DNA of 64,000 bases from Vibrio sp. 99-8-1 (GTDB lineage: Bacteria; Pseudomonadota; Gammaproteobacteria; Enterobacterales; Vibrionaceae), in the NCBI RefSeq assembly GCF_013114595.1, contig NZ_VTXE01000019.1:23996-87995 (forward strand), in the 5' to 3' direction. Below the pieces are notes generated by a model. It was not told where the DNA came from, made no database searches, and saw nothing but the letters and a program-made list of their open reading frames with translations. Within the stretch, counting starts at the first letter, position 1. Every line of letters begins with the position of its first letter. Of the stretch, positions 35,739 through 46,161 are shown piece by piece. The translations under genes were made by a program, and so were the position numbers.

Positions 35739-36497
35739 CTAATACCGCACAACTCCGGAATAAACGAACGGATAACGTCCTTGTGCATCTGGATTACCCA
35801 GCCATTTTAACTGTGAACGCATTCCCGCAGGAAAGTCGCTATTCGGTTTAAACCATGCATCAAGCTTAACCTGCATATCGCGGCTTAGCTCAGCAGTAAA
35901 CGCAGCAGCGAGCTGGCCATTTTCATGATTTGATTCAGCTGAAAGCACACTGTTCGCACAAGAGAGGTCTGCAATGATAGTGCCAAGGTTTAAGTTGCCT
36001 AACGGGCTATTTACTTCGCTGTTATTCCACACTAGTGTTCCTTGAGCGGCTTGACACCAAGGCTGCTCATAGCGGTATTGTTGAATGGCCAGTTCCACTT
36101 GCCCATTTGCATCAATAGGCAAAGGATAGTTGACTTTATCTTGAATGCTTTTTGCCGCAATGGATGCCACAACATTGTTAGCGTATAAACCCGAAAAATC
36201 GAAACCAACAATGCCTTTGCCGTTAAACCCTAAATCACTCCCATAACCAAAACGTAACGCATATTCCACTTTGCCTTTAAATAACTGACTTGGTGAAAAT
36301 TGCCAACTCACCTTGCCTAAATTTTGTCCTCGCCAATTCAGCTGTTGTATATTTCCCTGCCATAGCGTGCCGCTTGCCCCGCTAACATCCATAGGTAAAT
36401 TTGCGTAAGGCAACACAAACGACACTGGTGTATGCACAACTACACTCAAAGAGAAAAGCCCTGTAAAAAGGAAGATATACAAAATTATTCGTTTCAC
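35739..36497 (-). CDS. gspN: Type II secretion system protein N
   Basis: Last gene of the gsp (eps) operon. The 252-residue bitopic inner-membrane protein has one N-terminal helix (ILYIFLFTGLFSLSVVVHTP) and a periplasmic beta-rich domain with the GspN repeats GTLWQGNIQQLNWRGQNLGK and SWQFSPSQLFKGKVEY. GspN is not essential in all systems, and its role in the complex is unclear. It starts 1 base after gspM ends. Confidence 0.93.
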   Translation of the reverse strand: MKRIILYIFLFTGLFSLSVVVHTPVSFVLPYANLPMDVSGASGTLWQGNIQQLNWRGQNLGKVSWQFSPSQLFKGKVEYALRFGYGSDLGFNGKGIVGFDFSGLYANNVVASIAAKSIQDKVNYPLPIDANGQVELAIQQYRYEQPWCQAAQGTLVWNNSEVNSPLGNLNLGTIIADLSCANSVLSAESNHENGQLAAAFTAELSRDMQVKLDAWFKPNSDFPAGMRSQLKWLGNPDAQGRYPFVYSGVVRY

Positions 36498-36498
36498 T

Positions 36499-36993
36499 CT
36501 ACCCGCCTCGCTTTAGCTGCAAACGCTTTACATCGATCATGCCTTGTTTGTCAGCGGCAGAAATATCCATAAACTCAACGGCAATACCTTGCTGCTCTTT
36601 TAAATATTGAACCCAAGTAATAAATTGATTGAAAGGCACAGGTTTAATCCAAATCTGCAGCATTTCGTCCCTTGGCTGCATACGAATAAGTTCAATGTTG
36701 TAGCGCTTCACGGATTCCGAAATCACCTGATTAATGGCTTTCGTTGAGCTAGGCGCTCCAGAACTTTGGCGCAGCTCTACGATAGTATCGGCTTTATTTG
36801 TCACCCACTGCAGGAGCTGCTGTTCACTGGTTAACTTTAATTGCGCTTTTTCAGCTCTCGCAATAGTAGGTTGAGCGATTCCCCAGTATATGGCCGCCGC
36901 TACAATAAAAATGATCGCGCTCACTAGTAATCTTTGCTCTCTGACAGAGATGGTGCTCCACCACAAGCGAATAGAACTTAATTGCCCTTTCAT
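36499..36993 (-). CDS. gspM: Type II secretion system protein M
   Basis: A 164-residue bitopic protein of the inner-membrane assembly platform, partner of GspL. It has a short cytoplasmic start (WWSTISVREQRLL), one helix (VSAIIFIVAAAIYWGIAQP) and a periplasmic ferredoxin-like domain ending VKRLQLKRGG, identical in its last residues to V. cholerae EpsM as I recall it. Its ATG overlaps the gspL stop by 4 bases, indicating coupling. Confidence 0.95.
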   Translation of the reverse strand: MKGQLSSIRLWWSTISVREQRLLVSAIIFIVAAAIYWGIAQPTIARAEKAQLKLTSEQQLLQWVTNKADTIVELRQSSGAPSSTKAINQVISESVKRYNIELIRMQPRDEMLQIWIKPVPFNQFITWVQYLKEQQGIAVEFMDISAADKQGMIDVKRLQLKRGG

Positions 36994-38210
36994 TGCTTAT
37001 TCCTTAATACAAAACTGCCTGACACCTTGTCCTGTTTTTTACTCAACGGACCTTGTACAACCGTGAACGTCTTAGCCAGATTTATACGAACCTGTTCAAA
37101 AGTCTGGAAATCCTTCATCACAGTTTGCAAGCGAACTTCTCCACGTTTAGCGTCATAACGAATATTTTCTATCTCAACCGATGGATATTTTTCTAATGCG
37201 CTTGGCAGTGACGATAACCAATCCAGCACGGAATCACCTGTCGTTCCGCCAGAAAGTCGAGCCACTTCATCATTCATCTGTCGCTTTAAATAACTGATAG
37301 TTGGGATTTTTCTTTTGTCAGGAAAAACCGTTCTAAATACCCGTTCACTTTCAGCTCGATAGGCGCTTGCCTGAGATTCAAATTGCTGTAGCTGAATAAC
37401 GTTCTGCGCGACAATGACAGCAACAAAAAGTCCTGCTGCAATCACCGCTTTTCGCCACACTTTTAGCTGCTTAAATAGGGACGACTGCGACTTAAATGTA
37501 CCCGTAAGCAAATTAATTGAAGAGAATATGGCTCCCTGGCTTAACAGGGCCATCACCAACTCTGGTTCTGCTGCTTTCCAATGTACGTGACTAACTCGGG
37601 TAACATCATGCTCATAAGGGGTGTATGAGGTCACCGTGACTGGCTTATCTTCACCTTGGCTCTGTAGAGAATGTAGAAAATGAGTGAGCCACTGTTGCTC
37701 AACCGCAACTCCAGAAAACTGATTTTGTCTAAACAGCCAAGTGTTACCCATTTGCAAAGCACTAACGCCGTCGGGTAATAGTGGCATAGCAAACAGATCA
37801 GGAATCACCTTTTTAACCGTAAGGCCTGCTTGTTTGAAATCACTGAGACAAGTCGTTAAATACTCTTTATCTACTCCTGCAACATAAGCATGGCTTGAAG
37901 TGCGATTAAGAATCGTAAAATGCAACTCCTCAACATCTTGAGCAATATTCTCTTCCAGTAAATAGGGCAGCATATTTTCGAACTGGCGAGATGCACCAGA
38001 GGGGATGTCGACCTCGGTAACGATGACATCACGGCTATCGAGTAATAGCACTGTTGTGCGATTCTCGGCATAAGGCAATAGCTCACTAAGCTGAGCTTTG
38101 TTACCCAGCTCGCCACTGGCAATTACATCATTTTGACTAGTAGACCAAACCAACCACGAAAGGGTTGCGTCATTTTCTCTACTTAACCGTACGGTCAGAA
38201 ATTCACTCAC
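36990..38210 (-). CDS. gspL: Type II secretion system protein L
   Basis: Assembly-platform protein that binds the GspE ATPase in the cytoplasm. It has a cytoplasmic actin-like domain (SEFLTVRLS... to about residue 240), one membrane helix (KAVIAAGLFVAVIVAQNVIQL near 257) and a periplasmic ferredoxin-like domain. The GTG at 38210, with GGAGG six bases upstream, gives MSEFLTVRLS as in V. cholerae EpsL (406 residues); the frame open to 38246 would force a 44-base overlap with gspK. GASRQFENMLPYLLEENIAQ is strongly conserved. Confidence 0.93.
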   Translation of the reverse strand: MSEFLTVRLSRENDATLSWLVWSTSQNDVIASGELGNKAQLSELLPYAENRTTVLLLDSRDVIVTEVDIPSGASRQFENMLPYLLEENIAQDVEELHFTILNRTSSHAYVAGVDKEYLTTCLSDFKQAGLTVKKVIPDLFAMPLLPDGVSALQMGNTWLFRQNQFSGVAVEQQWLTHFLHSLQSQGEDKPVTVTSYTPYEHDVTRVSHVHWKAAEPELVMALLSQGAIFSSINLLTGTFKSQSSLFKQLKVWRKAVIAAGLFVAVIVAQNVIQLQQFESQASAYRAESERVFRTVFPDKRKIPTISYLKRQMNDEVARLSGGTTGDSVLDWLSSLPSALEKYPSVEIENIRYDAKRGEVRLQTVMKDFQTFEQVRINLAKTFTVVQGPLSKKQDKVSGSFVLRNKQ

Positions 38211-39186
38211 TGATTCCTCCAAAGCGCCGACGAACAACTTCGACATCTTTTCTATCTTTAGAATAAAGCAGGCTTCTTATCCTGACTCTAGATTCATTAA
38301 CGATGACCTGAGCATCAAGCTCAAAATAGTGACTATCTACAGTGAGATACCCTTTTGCTTTATCTTTGATGGTTGCATCAATCGTGGCAATATCCGACTC
38401 TAACAAAAAGTCGTTCACCGTCGCCCAACCATCAAAAGGACGATTATCAATCAGCGCTTTCGCGTTAGCGACACTTAATGCAGGAGAAAATAGAGCCGCT
38501 AATAGAACTCCACCCTCTTCAGATACGGTATTGACATTAAGTCGCCAGTCACTACTTGGAATGGCGCAAACAATAGAACCGATAGCGTCCATTATCTTCT
38601 GATCCATCTGCTGTATAGCACGAAGCTCCGTATTATCCGCTAAAATACCATTGGCCGTTAAATAGGGTGGACTTAATGACTCATAGCTACCATCTTCGGC
38701 TCCCAAACTAGAGCGAGCAACCGTGTCTTGATCCAGAAATTCCCACGCGGACTCTGCAATAACTTCTGCTTGGTAACTGTCCACATCCAGTTCATCTAAT
38801 ATCAATTGAAACAAGTTAACCAAATAAGGCTTAGTGTCTGTTGCTGTCTCCTGTGGCAAAGCAGAAAACACGTTAATGTTAAAGCAGGATTGCATATCTC
38901 GAATGCTTCCTTTCGCATCACCATAATCCAATGGGTAAACCTGCTCTTCCAGTGCCCAAGGCTGACTTAAATTTATGGTATCACCATCGCTATAACTCTC
39001 TGCAATACCATACTTAGCTAACGCTTCTACACCAATGCTATACCAATATGCTTGCTGGTGGTCCAGCCGATTTTCTGCTCGTTTAAAATTCACAAACAGA
39101 CGCTCAGACATGGTGGCCGCAATTGAGATCATCATCGCCAAAATCATCATCACCACAATCAGTGCAGCACCTTGTTGCTTTTTCAT
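38203..39186 (-). CDS. gspK: Type II secretion minor pseudopilin GspK
   Basis: Large minor pseudopilin at the pseudopilus tip. The prepilin leader MKKQQG is cut before AALIVVMMILAMMISIAATM; the usual Glu at +5 is replaced (Val), which is characteristic of GspK. The globular domain has the conserved CFNINVF and metal-loop area. The ATG at 39186 gives the short leader expected; in-frame starts at 39204 and 39219 would lengthen it. 327 residues. It overlaps gspJ's end slightly only if a longer start is used. Confidence 0.9.
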   Translation of the reverse strand: MKKQQGAALIVVMMILAMMISIAATMSERLFVNFKRAENRLDHQQAYWYSIGVEALAKYGIAESYSDGDTINLSQPWALEEQVYPLDYGDAKGSIRDMQSCFNINVFSALPQETATDTKPYLVNLFQLILDELDVDSYQAEVIAESAWEFLDQDTVARSSLGAEDGSYESLSPPYLTANGILADNTELRAIQQMDQKIMDAIGSIVCAIPSSDWRLNVNTVSEEGGVLLAALFSPALSVANAKALIDNRPFDGWATVNDFLLESDIATIDATIKDKAKGYLTVDSHYFELDAQVIVNESRVRIRSLLYSKDRKDVEVVRRRFGGISE

Positions 39187-39196
39187 TCGCTGACCA

Positions 39197-39859
39197 TTAA
39201 CCATTCTCGTCATCACCACTTTTGGTATTTAACGATGAACCGGCGGTTAAGTAAATCCGCTCAATGGTTCCATAATCCTCAAGCTCTAAGGTAAAGGCCA
39301 CGGCTTTAGGCAGTGCGAGTTTTTCTGACCACTCTTCTTTCCATTCACCTTCTGAATAGAAACGCATTTTCAGCGAGGTGACTCTATCCAATAATGGAGT
39401 GGTGATCCCCTCTTGCCCTACAGGAGTATCGGGGTAACGCCACCATACCCTTTGCAATGTATCCGCGATGATCCGATAACCGACTTTTGATACTTCCCCT
39501 CGAGGAAAACGACTTTGCGGATTTAACCAACCTAAACGAACAAATAGAACGCCATTCTCATCAGAAGAGAGCAAACCACTGCCCCACTCAATCAGCATAT
39601 CGCTGGCCACTTCGCCATTGGTGCGGAATTGTCTTAATGCTATTTGGCGAAAATCGTTATCAATGATCACCATGGCTCGTTGCAGTGCTTTTAATCGATC
39701 GGTTTTCTCTATCGATTGAGCGTTACTGCGCTGCACTTGGTCTAGTACTTGATAGGCAGAAAGACTTAATCCAGCAAATATGGCAATCGCTACCAAGACC
39801 TCAATAAGAGTAAAACCACACTGGCGGTTTCTTCTCAGGCTTCTGCTATTTATCGACAT
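39197..39859 (-). CDS. gspJ: Type II secretion minor pseudopilin GspJ
   Basis: A 220-residue minor pseudopilin. The prepilin site is QCG/FTLIEVLVAIAIFAGLSLSA with the conserved Glu5, after a 15-residue basic leader. It is followed by a globular domain (RAMVIIDNDFRQIALRQFR, WWRYPDTPVGQEG). It assembles with GspI and GspK at the tip. It overlaps the end of gspI by 14 bases. Confidence 0.95.
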   Translation of the reverse strand: MSINSRSLRRNRQCGFTLIEVLVAIAIFAGLSLSAYQVLDQVQRSNAQSIEKTDRLKALQRAMVIIDNDFRQIALRQFRTNGEVASDMLIEWGSGLLSSDENGVLFVRLGWLNPQSRFPRGEVSKVGYRIIADTLQRVWWRYPDTPVGQEGITTPLLDRVTSLKMRFYSEGEWKEEWSEKLALPKAVAFTLELEDYGTIERIYLTAGSSLNTKSGDDENG

Positions 39860-40205
39860 AGCTTCTTACCGTAACGATGGTACTTTTTTGCTCTTGATCA
39901 GTAGAAACAGTGACATCAAAAGCTTTAATAAAATCCGTTGCTGTGGCGACAGGCTTCACTGTCCAGTACCACTCTCGTCCAGCCATGTTACTCTTGCCGC
40001 TCCGCTCCGCGGTAAGCGACTCAGCCAATATTACTTTTGCCATCACATTGTCTACCACCATAGAAGCAAATGTTTTCTCTTCTAAGTACGAGAGGGTGTT
40101 ACTGTGTTGTGTGGTAGCACGAATTACGCTGATGGCCGCGGTGGCAAAAATAGCTAAAGCCACCAGCACTTCCAGCAATGTCATCCCTCTGATTTTCTTT
40201 GTCAT
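39846..40205 (-). CDS. gspI: Type II secretion minor pseudopilin GspI
   Basis: A 119-residue minor pseudopilin thought to nucleate the tip complex. Leader MTKKIRG, mature start MTLLEVLVALAIFATAAISV with Glu5; the globular part includes WYWTVKPVATATDF. ATG overlaps the gspH stop by 4 bases. Confidence 0.95.
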   Translation of the reverse strand: MTKKIRGMTLLEVLVALAIFATAAISVIRATTQHSNTLSYLEEKTFASMVVDNVMAKVILAESLTAERSGKSNMAGREWYWTVKPVATATDFIKAFDVTVSTDQEQKSTIVTVRSYVDK

Positions 40206-40786
40206 TGCCCCGCCCTTTTGGCGTATTCCATTGGCGTAACAAGGATAATCTCTCCATTCTCTTTTGCTTCTATGGTCCAGAGTGATTCTGGCTGAGATTC
40301 TGCAGAGATTGTCACAGAAAACGGGGTCACCTCACCGCTGGATAGCACAAAGACTTGCGGTGGTAATGATTGAGTTTTCTCATCTAACTCAGCAAACATC
40401 TCTTCATCAAATAGCGACTCCTGATTAAATAGAGTGTCATTGTTAGCCCAAGCATCACTGCCTAATTGAAAATCTACGCTAAGCCCCTGTTCAAAGGTGG
40501 TCTCTTTATAGGTTTTATTCTCTAAAGGTTGCCAGCCCTTTTCTGTTAACGTTACAAAACGGTAGTTATCACCACTATTATCAAACCGGACACCATAATC
40601 CCGACCATTTAGTATGGCGTCTTCATTAAGCAGTTGTAACTTATAAAAAAAGCGCTGAGCTTGTAACTTAGCAGTATCTTGCTGGTTATCTGGCAAAGTC
40701 ATCACCACCGCCACTGCACTTAGCGAGATCAATACCATCACTAGCATGATCTCTATAAGTGTAAAACCGGCACTTTTTCTTATCAT
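40202..40786 (-). CDS. gspH: Type II secretion minor pseudopilin GspH
   Basis: A 194-residue minor pseudopilin linking tip and shaft. Leader MIRKSAG, mature start FTLIEIMLVMVLISLSAVAV. The body has NGRDYGVRFDNSGDNYRFV, characteristic of GspH. It lies 52 bases after gspG. Confidence 0.94.
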   Translation of the reverse strand: MIRKSAGFTLIEIMLVMVLISLSAVAVVMTLPDNQQDTAKLQAQRFFYKLQLLNEDAILNGRDYGVRFDNSGDNYRFVTLTEKGWQPLENKTYKETTFEQGLSVDFQLGSDAWANNDTLFNQESLFDEEMFAELDEKTQSLPPQVFVLSSGEVTPFSVTISAESQPESLWTIEAKENGEIILVTPMEYAKRAGQ

Positions 40787-40838
40787 AATGTTAGCTGTCT
40801 AAGCGAAAGAAGATAAGCGGATGAAGAATCAGTGCGCA

Positions 40839-41276
40839 TTAGCGAAAATCTTGTAAGTTCCAGTTACCAATATCAGCATTGGCTTCTTCACCACCCTCTT
40901 CGCCATCAGCACCAAGTGAGAAAATATCAATGGTTCCGTTATCACCCGGGCTAAGGTATTGGTACTCACGTCCCCAAGGGTCATTCGGTAGACGCTTGAT
41001 ATAGCCATTGTTGCGGTAGTTTCTTGGCTCTGGTGTGCCACTAGGTTTGTTCACCAATGCCTCTAACCCTTGATCTGTCGACGGGTAAACACTGTTATCC
41101 AGTTTATACATATCAAGAGCTTGCTCCAGTGCAGAGATATCCGAAATGGCTTTCTGTTGATCCGCTTTCTCTTTATTTCCAAGTAGGTTAGGAACAACAA
41201 AACTGGCCAATACACCCAAAATAACCACAACCACCATAACTTCAAGCAAGGTGAAGCCTGTCTGTTTTCTTTTCAT
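40839..41276 (-). CDS. gspG: Type II secretion major pseudopilin GspG
   Basis: The main subunit of the periplasmic pseudopilus. 145 residues: leader MKRKQTG, mature start FTLLEVMVVVVILGVLASFV with Glu5, and the C-terminal calcium-site region (LSPGDNGTIDIFSLGADGEE). The gap to gspF (102 bases) is the longest inside the operon and could hold an additional promoter to boost this abundant subunit; no clear boxes were seen. Confidence 0.97.
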   Translation of the reverse strand: MKRKQTGFTLLEVMVVVVILGVLASFVVPNLLGNKEKADQQKAISDISALEQALDMYKLDNSVYPSTDQGLEALVNKPSGTPEPRNYRNNGYIKRLPNDPWGREYQYLSPGDNGTIDIFSLGADGEEGGEEANADIGNWNLQDFR

Positions 41277-41378
41277 TTTCTCTCCAACTAAATTAATGCT
41301 GTAATTGTTTGTTTATGATTTGGTTAACTGTCCACAATGAATAATTCATCAAAAGTAGCGGCTAAAAGTCAGTAAAAC

Positions 41379-42602
41379 CTAGCCTGATACCAAATTATTC
41401 ATTTCTAAAATAGGCATTAAGGTTGCCATGACAATAAACAGTACCACCCCTGCCATAACGGCAATCAATGCTGGGGTAAATAACCCTAGCGCAATATTGG
41501 TAGTGGATTCAAAATCTCGATCTTGGTTATCCGCTGCACGCGTTAACATCTGCTCCAGTTCACCACTCTGTTCACCACTGGCGATCATATGCAGCATCAT
41601 AGGGGGAAAAAGCTTGGTTTGTTGCAATGACTTTCTTAAGCTCCCCCCTTCTCGCACTTTCTCTGCTGCTAGCAGAACTTCTCGTTTAACATACTGGTTG
41701 GTCATTACATCTGCCGCGACTTTCATTCCCTCCAATAGAGGAATGGCACTCGATGTACAGATGGATAATGTGCGAGCAAATCGAGAGGTATTTAATCCTC
41801 TCGCTATTTTTCCTATCAAGGGAAAGTAGAGCACCTTCCTGTCCCACGACAAGCGTGTCGACTCTTTCATCATGGCAAACTTAAATAACGCAATCAGAGC
41901 GATAATAGCCAACACAATCACCAGCCCCCAGCTCTGTACAAAATCACTGGCGCTCAATAAAAATTGGGTTGATGCCGGAAGCTCTTGTCCCATTTGCACA
42001 AACTGATCGACTATTTGTGGTACTACGCTGGAAAGCAGAAACGCCACAACACCGATTGCAAATACCGTTAGCACTACAGGATAGATCATTGCCTGCTGCA
42101 ACTTAGAACGCATCTGCTGACGGTTCTCGGCGTAGTCCGCGAGGCGATTCAAAATAGTGTCTAAGTGACCGGATTTTTCACCAGCTGCCACCATAGAGCG
42201 AAATAGATCATCAAAAATATGTGGGTAGTCTGCCATGCTATCTGCAAGGGTATAGCCTTCAATAACGCGAGATCTTACTGCCATTATCATGGTGCGGATT
42301 CTTGGTTTTTCCGTCTGCTCTGCGACCGCTTTAAGACACTCCTCTAATGGCATCCCCGCTTGAACCAACGTAGAGAGTTGACGCGTTATTAAAGCCAGAT
42401 CATTCACACTTATGCCGCGCTTAATTGTTGACGGCTGATGAGAGCTCGTAGACGTTTTCTTTGCTTTGGTTTCTACCACCTCAACAGGAATTAACCCTTG
42501 TTCTTTCAGACGCTGGCGAACCTGACGTGCATTGTCTCCTTCAACCACGCCTTTTTGCTGTCGGCCCTTTGCATTTAAGGCTTTATATTCAAATGCCGCC
42601 AT
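41379..42602 (-). CDS. gspF: Type II secretion inner-membrane protein GspF
   Basis: Polytopic core of the assembly platform, 407 residues. It has the N-terminal cytoplasmic segment (AAFEYKALNAKGRQQKGVVE), two homologous T2SSF domains (about 70-195 and 270-395) and three hydrophobic helices (near 172-195, 222-240 and 378-398). LVQAGMPLEECLKAVAEQT and MVAAGEKSGHLDTIL are signature segments. Its ATG shares a base with the gspE stop (TGATG). Confidence 0.97.
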   Translation of the reverse strand: MAAFEYKALNAKGRQQKGVVEGDNARQVRQRLKEQGLIPVEVVETKAKKTSTSSHQPSTIKRGISVNDLALITRQLSTLVQAGMPLEECLKAVAEQTEKPRIRTMIMAVRSRVIEGYTLADSMADYPHIFDDLFRSMVAAGEKSGHLDTILNRLADYAENRQQMRSKLQQAMIYPVVLTVFAIGVVAFLLSSVVPQIVDQFVQMGQELPASTQFLLSASDFVQSWGLVIVLAIIALIALFKFAMMKESTRLSWDRKVLYFPLIGKIARGLNTSRFARTLSICTSSAIPLLEGMKVAADVMTNQYVKREVLLAAEKVREGGSLRKSLQQTKLFPPMMLHMIASGEQSGELEQMLTRAADNQDRDFESTTNIALGLFTPALIAVMAGVVLFIVMATLMPILEMNNLVSG

Positions 42603-44098
42603 CAGACTTCCTTAGTGACACGCATAACCTCTTCCAACGTGGTTATACCTAAGCGAACTTTATTTAACCCATCATCACGAATACTTGGTGTTTCTGCGCG
42701 AATCGATTTCTCAATAGCTTGCTCACCCACTTCTGAATGAATCAGCTCTTGCACATCGTCATTGATCACCAGCAATTCATGAATACCAGTTCGGCCTCGA
42801 TAGCCTTTGTAATTACACTCTTCACAACCTTGTTTTTTATACAAAACTAACTCGTCATCCGCAGACAGAGAAAACAGCTTTTTCTGCTCACTGTCGGCTT
42901 GGAATGGCTGTTTACAGTCCGGACACAGTGTACGAACCAAACGTTGCGCTAATACTCCAAGCAATGAAGATGAGATGAGAAATGGTTCAACCCCCATATC
43001 CCTGAGACGTGTAATGGCACCCACAGCAGTATTGGTGTGCAAGGTAGACATCACTAAGTGACCAGTAAGAGAGGCTTGGACCGCAATTTGGGCGGTTTCT
43101 AAATCACGTATCTCACCCACCATCACCACATCTGGGTCTTGACGCAAAATCGCTCTTAAACCACGAGCAAAGGTCATATCCACTTTTGGGTTTACCTGTG
43201 TCTGACCAATACCATCAATATCAAATTCAATAGGATCTTCAACGGTAAGAATGTTGCGTTCGCTGCTGTTGAGTTCTTGCAGGCCAGCATAAAGCGTGGT
43301 GGTTTTACCTGAACCTGTCGGGCCTGTAACCAAAATAATGCCGTGAGGACGAGCGATCAGCTTTTGGAATGTGTCATGGTTCTGTGTAGTCATGCCCAAG
43401 CTGTGTAAATCAAGTTGAGTGGCATTCTTATCCAACAGACGCATAACCACTCGCTCACCATGTGACGATGGCATGGTTGATACACGCACATCCACAGCCC
43501 GACCACCAATTCTTAACGAGATTCGGCCATCTTGAGGTACGCGCTTTTCAGCGATATCCAGCTTAGCCATCACCTTAACTCGCGACACCAATAGCGGCGC
43601 CAACTTTCTACTCGGTGCTAACACTTCTCGCAGTACACCATCAACCCGAAAACGAATGGATAGCGACTGTTCAAACGTTTCTATATGGATGTCAGAAGCA
43701 CCTTCTTTTATCGCTTCACCCAACATGGCGTTAATCAGCTTGATAATAGGTGCATCGTCTTCTGCTTCGAGCAAGTCTTCATTCTGCGGTAACTCTTCCG
43801 CTAATGAGAAGAAATCATCATTATCAGCACCGATATCTTCCATTAACTGACGAGCTTCAGAGGAGTTGCGTTGATAAGCCAGCGTCAGTTTTTTTTCAAA
43901 CTCTTCTAAAGAGATAGCTACAGGAACAAATGGCTGAAGAGTCACTCGTTGTACTTCCGATAACGTCGTCACAGCGAGAGGTTCAACATAAAACAGCGTC
44001 AGCGGTTGAGCCTCTTTTTCATTGTTTTCCAATACTAGCTGATGCCGTTTTGCAAAACTAAACGGCAATCGAGACAAGTCGTCACCCATCCCTCGCAT
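42602..44098 (-). CDS. gspE: Type II secretion ATPase GspE
   Basis: Cytoplasmic hexameric ATPase powering pseudopilus assembly, 498 residues. N-terminal GspL-binding domain, then Walker A GPTGSGKT at 259-266, the Asp box ([19 protein letters not shown]), Walker B ([19 protein letters not shown]), the His box ([14 protein letters not shown]) and a four-cysteine zinc domain (CPDC...CEEC, about 395-433). The length is close to that of V. cholerae EpsE. Its start overlaps the gspD stop by one base. Confidence 0.97.
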   Translation of the reverse strand: MRGMGDDLSRLPFSFAKRHQLVLENNEKEAQPLTLFYVEPLAVTTLSEVQRVTLQPFVPVAISLEEFEKKLTLAYQRNSSEARQLMEDIGADNDDFFSLAEELPQNEDLLEAEDDAPIIKLINAMLGEAIKEGASDIHIETFEQSLSIRFRVDGVLREVLAPSRKLAPLLVSRVKVMAKLDIAEKRVPQDGRISLRIGGRAVDVRVSTMPSSHGERVVMRLLDKNATQLDLHSLGMTTQNHDTFQKLIARPHGIILVTGPTGSGKTTTLYAGLQELNSSERNILTVEDPIEFDIDGIGQTQVNPKVDMTFARGLRAILRQDPDVVMVGEIRDLETAQIAVQASLTGHLVMSTLHTNTAVGAITRLRDMGVEPFLISSSLLGVLAQRLVRTLCPDCKQPFQADSEQKKLFSLSADDELVLYKKQGCEECNYKGYRGRTGIHELLVINDDVQELIHSEVGEQAIEKSIRAETPSIRDDGLNKVRLGITTLEEVMRVTKEV

Positions 44099-46122
44099 TA
44101 TTTTGCCTCCAACTGATCAATAAAGGCTTGGAACTCTGCAGGATAACGCTTCTCAGAACCTATCTCCGGCAACACTGGAATCGCGTCATCTGAGAGCAAT
44201 TTCAACCCTTGTTCGGCTTTAAATAGCTGCTCAGCACGGAAATAGTTGTACTTACGCTGAGTAATGCCATCCGCCGTCATACCATCACGAATAATGGTTG
44301 GTTTAATAAACACCATTAGATTGCGTTTTTCTATCTGAGTACTGGTGGATTTAAAGAGATGACCAAGCACTGGGATATCCCCTAAAAACGGCACTTTAGA
44401 TTCGTTCTCCATGGCACGTTCGTCCATTAATCCACCCAGAACCAACATCTGCCCATCTTGAATCATTACTGAGGTATTCAGTTGACGTTTGGCAAAACGC
44501 ACATCCACCGCACCACTAGCTCCCAAGACATTAGACACTTCTTGTTCAATATTAAGCTGTACTGAGTCGCCTTCATTGATTTGAGGAACAACTTTGAGCT
44601 TAATTCCCACCTCTTTACGTTCAACGGTTTGGAAGGGGTTACTATTACTTGAGCTGGCGGTAGAACCGGTGATCACTGGCACTTCTTCACCAACAATAAA
44701 CGACGCCTCTCCATTATCCATAACAGTAATACTTGGAGAGGAAAGAATGTTAGAGTTTGAATCGGTAGAGACCGCACTAATCAAGGCCGTCCAATCGCCC
44801 ATCAGCACACTTACCGCAGCACCATTCACTCCGCCTAGCGCACTGGCTAAAGTAGAGTAGTCACCCTTTGTAGTAGTCTCTTCATAATATTTGATCGCCC
44901 CCGTATTAGAATCTCTAATAGGTTTTTTCTCAGTAGTATCTTTGGCATTTTCTAAGCCAACCATCACCTGACCAATTGGCGCACCGGTATTTCCGTACTG
45001 AATAACGGCACCAGTTTCTAGGTTGCCCCACTGAACCCCTAAATTGACGCCATCACCTTCCGACATTTCTACAATCAGAGCTTCAATAAGCACCTGTGCA
45101 CGACGAATATCCAATTGGGCAATAACGTCAAGCAGCGCTGTCATCACATCGGTTGGCGCGGTAAGTACCAAGGCATTGGTATCAGGGTGAGCCGCGATCA
45201 TCACCTCTGTACGATTTGAACCAGACTGCTGCCCGGCGGTTTTCTTCTCTGACTGGATGTTATCTGATACCCCTTTAAGGACATCGACCATCTCTTCAGC
45301 TTTAGCATATTTTAAATAGACAACCTTATTGTTTCCTTTCGTTGCCATCTCAACATCTAACTGCATAATCAGTTTGCGCAGACGTTTTCTAACGGTAGGG
45401 TCGCCAGAAATCAATACGGAATTGGTTCTATCATCGGCTACCAGCTTTGGCTGTAAAAACTCAGGGGTATTTTTGGTATTGGCGGATTTATTTAACGCTT
45501 CCACAATACGTACCATCTCCGATGCAGAGGCACTTCTCAGTTCAACCACTTCAATCTCTTTGTCGCCGGCCTGATCCACTCGCTCAATAATTTCAGCAAG
45601 GCGGTTAACCACCGCAGCACGTCCGGTAATCAAAATAATATTGGCAGGGTCGTAATGCACAACATTACCCGCTCCTGCATTATCATTTAATTGACGAAGG
45701 AGAGGAGAGAGCTCTCTAACCGAGACATTCCGCACGGCAACCACACGGGTAATCACTGCGTCACCCTTTATTGACGAATCATCACCAACCACGGGAATGG
45801 CGGATGTTTTGGCATCTTTGGCTTTTATCACCTTTAAAATACCGTTTTCCATCTCGACAACCGCAAAGCCATACACTTCTAAAACATTAAGAAAAAACTG
45901 GTAGTATTGCTTTTCGGTGAGTACATCGTAGCTACGAACATCGATTTTTCCGCGCACAGAAGGATCAACAATAATGGTCTTTTCTAAATTTCGACCAACA
46001 ATGTTAATAAACTCCTGTATATCTGTTCCTTTAAAGCTAGCGCTAAATTCGTTTGCCATGGCAGGCACACACATTAGACTTCCTGCCAGCAATAACGCAC
46101 TTTTGCTTAACCACCCTTTCAC
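44098..46122 (-). CDS. gspD: Type II secretion secretin GspD
   Basis: Outer-membrane secretin channel, 674 residues. The signal peptide ends at AMA before [16 protein letters not shown]0 to N3 domains occupy about 25-330 ([20 protein letters not shown]), and the secretin core follows ([27 protein letters not shown] near the gate; [19 protein letters not shown]). The C-terminal S-domain ends near [11 protein letters not shown] conserved loop with repeated glycine ([19 protein letters not shown]) lies in the core. It lies 39 bases after gspC. Confidence 0.97.
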   Translation of the reverse strand: MKGWLSKSALLLAGSLMCVPAMANEFSASFKGTDIQEFINIVGRNLEKTIIVDPSVRGKIDVRSYDVLTEKQYYQFFLNVLEVYGFAVVEMENGILKVIKAKDAKTSAIPVVGDDSSIKGDAVITRVVAVRNVSVRELSPLLRQLNDNAGAGNVVHYDPANIILITGRAAVVNRLAEIIERVDQAGDKEIEVVELRSASASEMVRIVEALNKSANTKNTPEFLQPKLVADDRTNSVLISGDPTVRKRLRKLIMQLDVEMATKGNNKVVYLKYAKAEEMVDVLKGVSDNIQSEKKTAGQQSGSNRTEVMIAAHPDTNALVLTAPTDVMTALLDVIAQLDIRRAQVLIEALIVEMSEGDGVNLGVQWGNLETGAVIQYGNTGAPIGQVMVGLENAKDTTEKKPIRDSNTGAIKYYEETTTKGDYSTLASALGGVNGAAVSVLMGDWTALISAVSTDSNSNILSSPSITVMDNGEASFIVGEEVPVITGSTASSSNSNPFQTVERKEVGIKLKVVPQINEGDSVQLNIEQEVSNVLGASGAVDVRFAKRQLNTSVMIQDGQMLVLGGLMDERAMENESKVPFLGDIPVLGHLFKSTSTQIEKRNLMVFIKPTIIRDGMTADGITQRKYNYFRAEQLFKAEQGLKLLSDDAIPVLPEIGSEKRYPAEFQAFIDQLEAK

Positions 46123-46161
46123 TAGAAACTCCTAACTATCGCTAACACTTAATGTGCCAGC

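Noticed and set aside
39846..40239. Rightward frames over gspI/gspJ
   Set aside because: They oppose clear pseudopilin genes with prepilin signatures.
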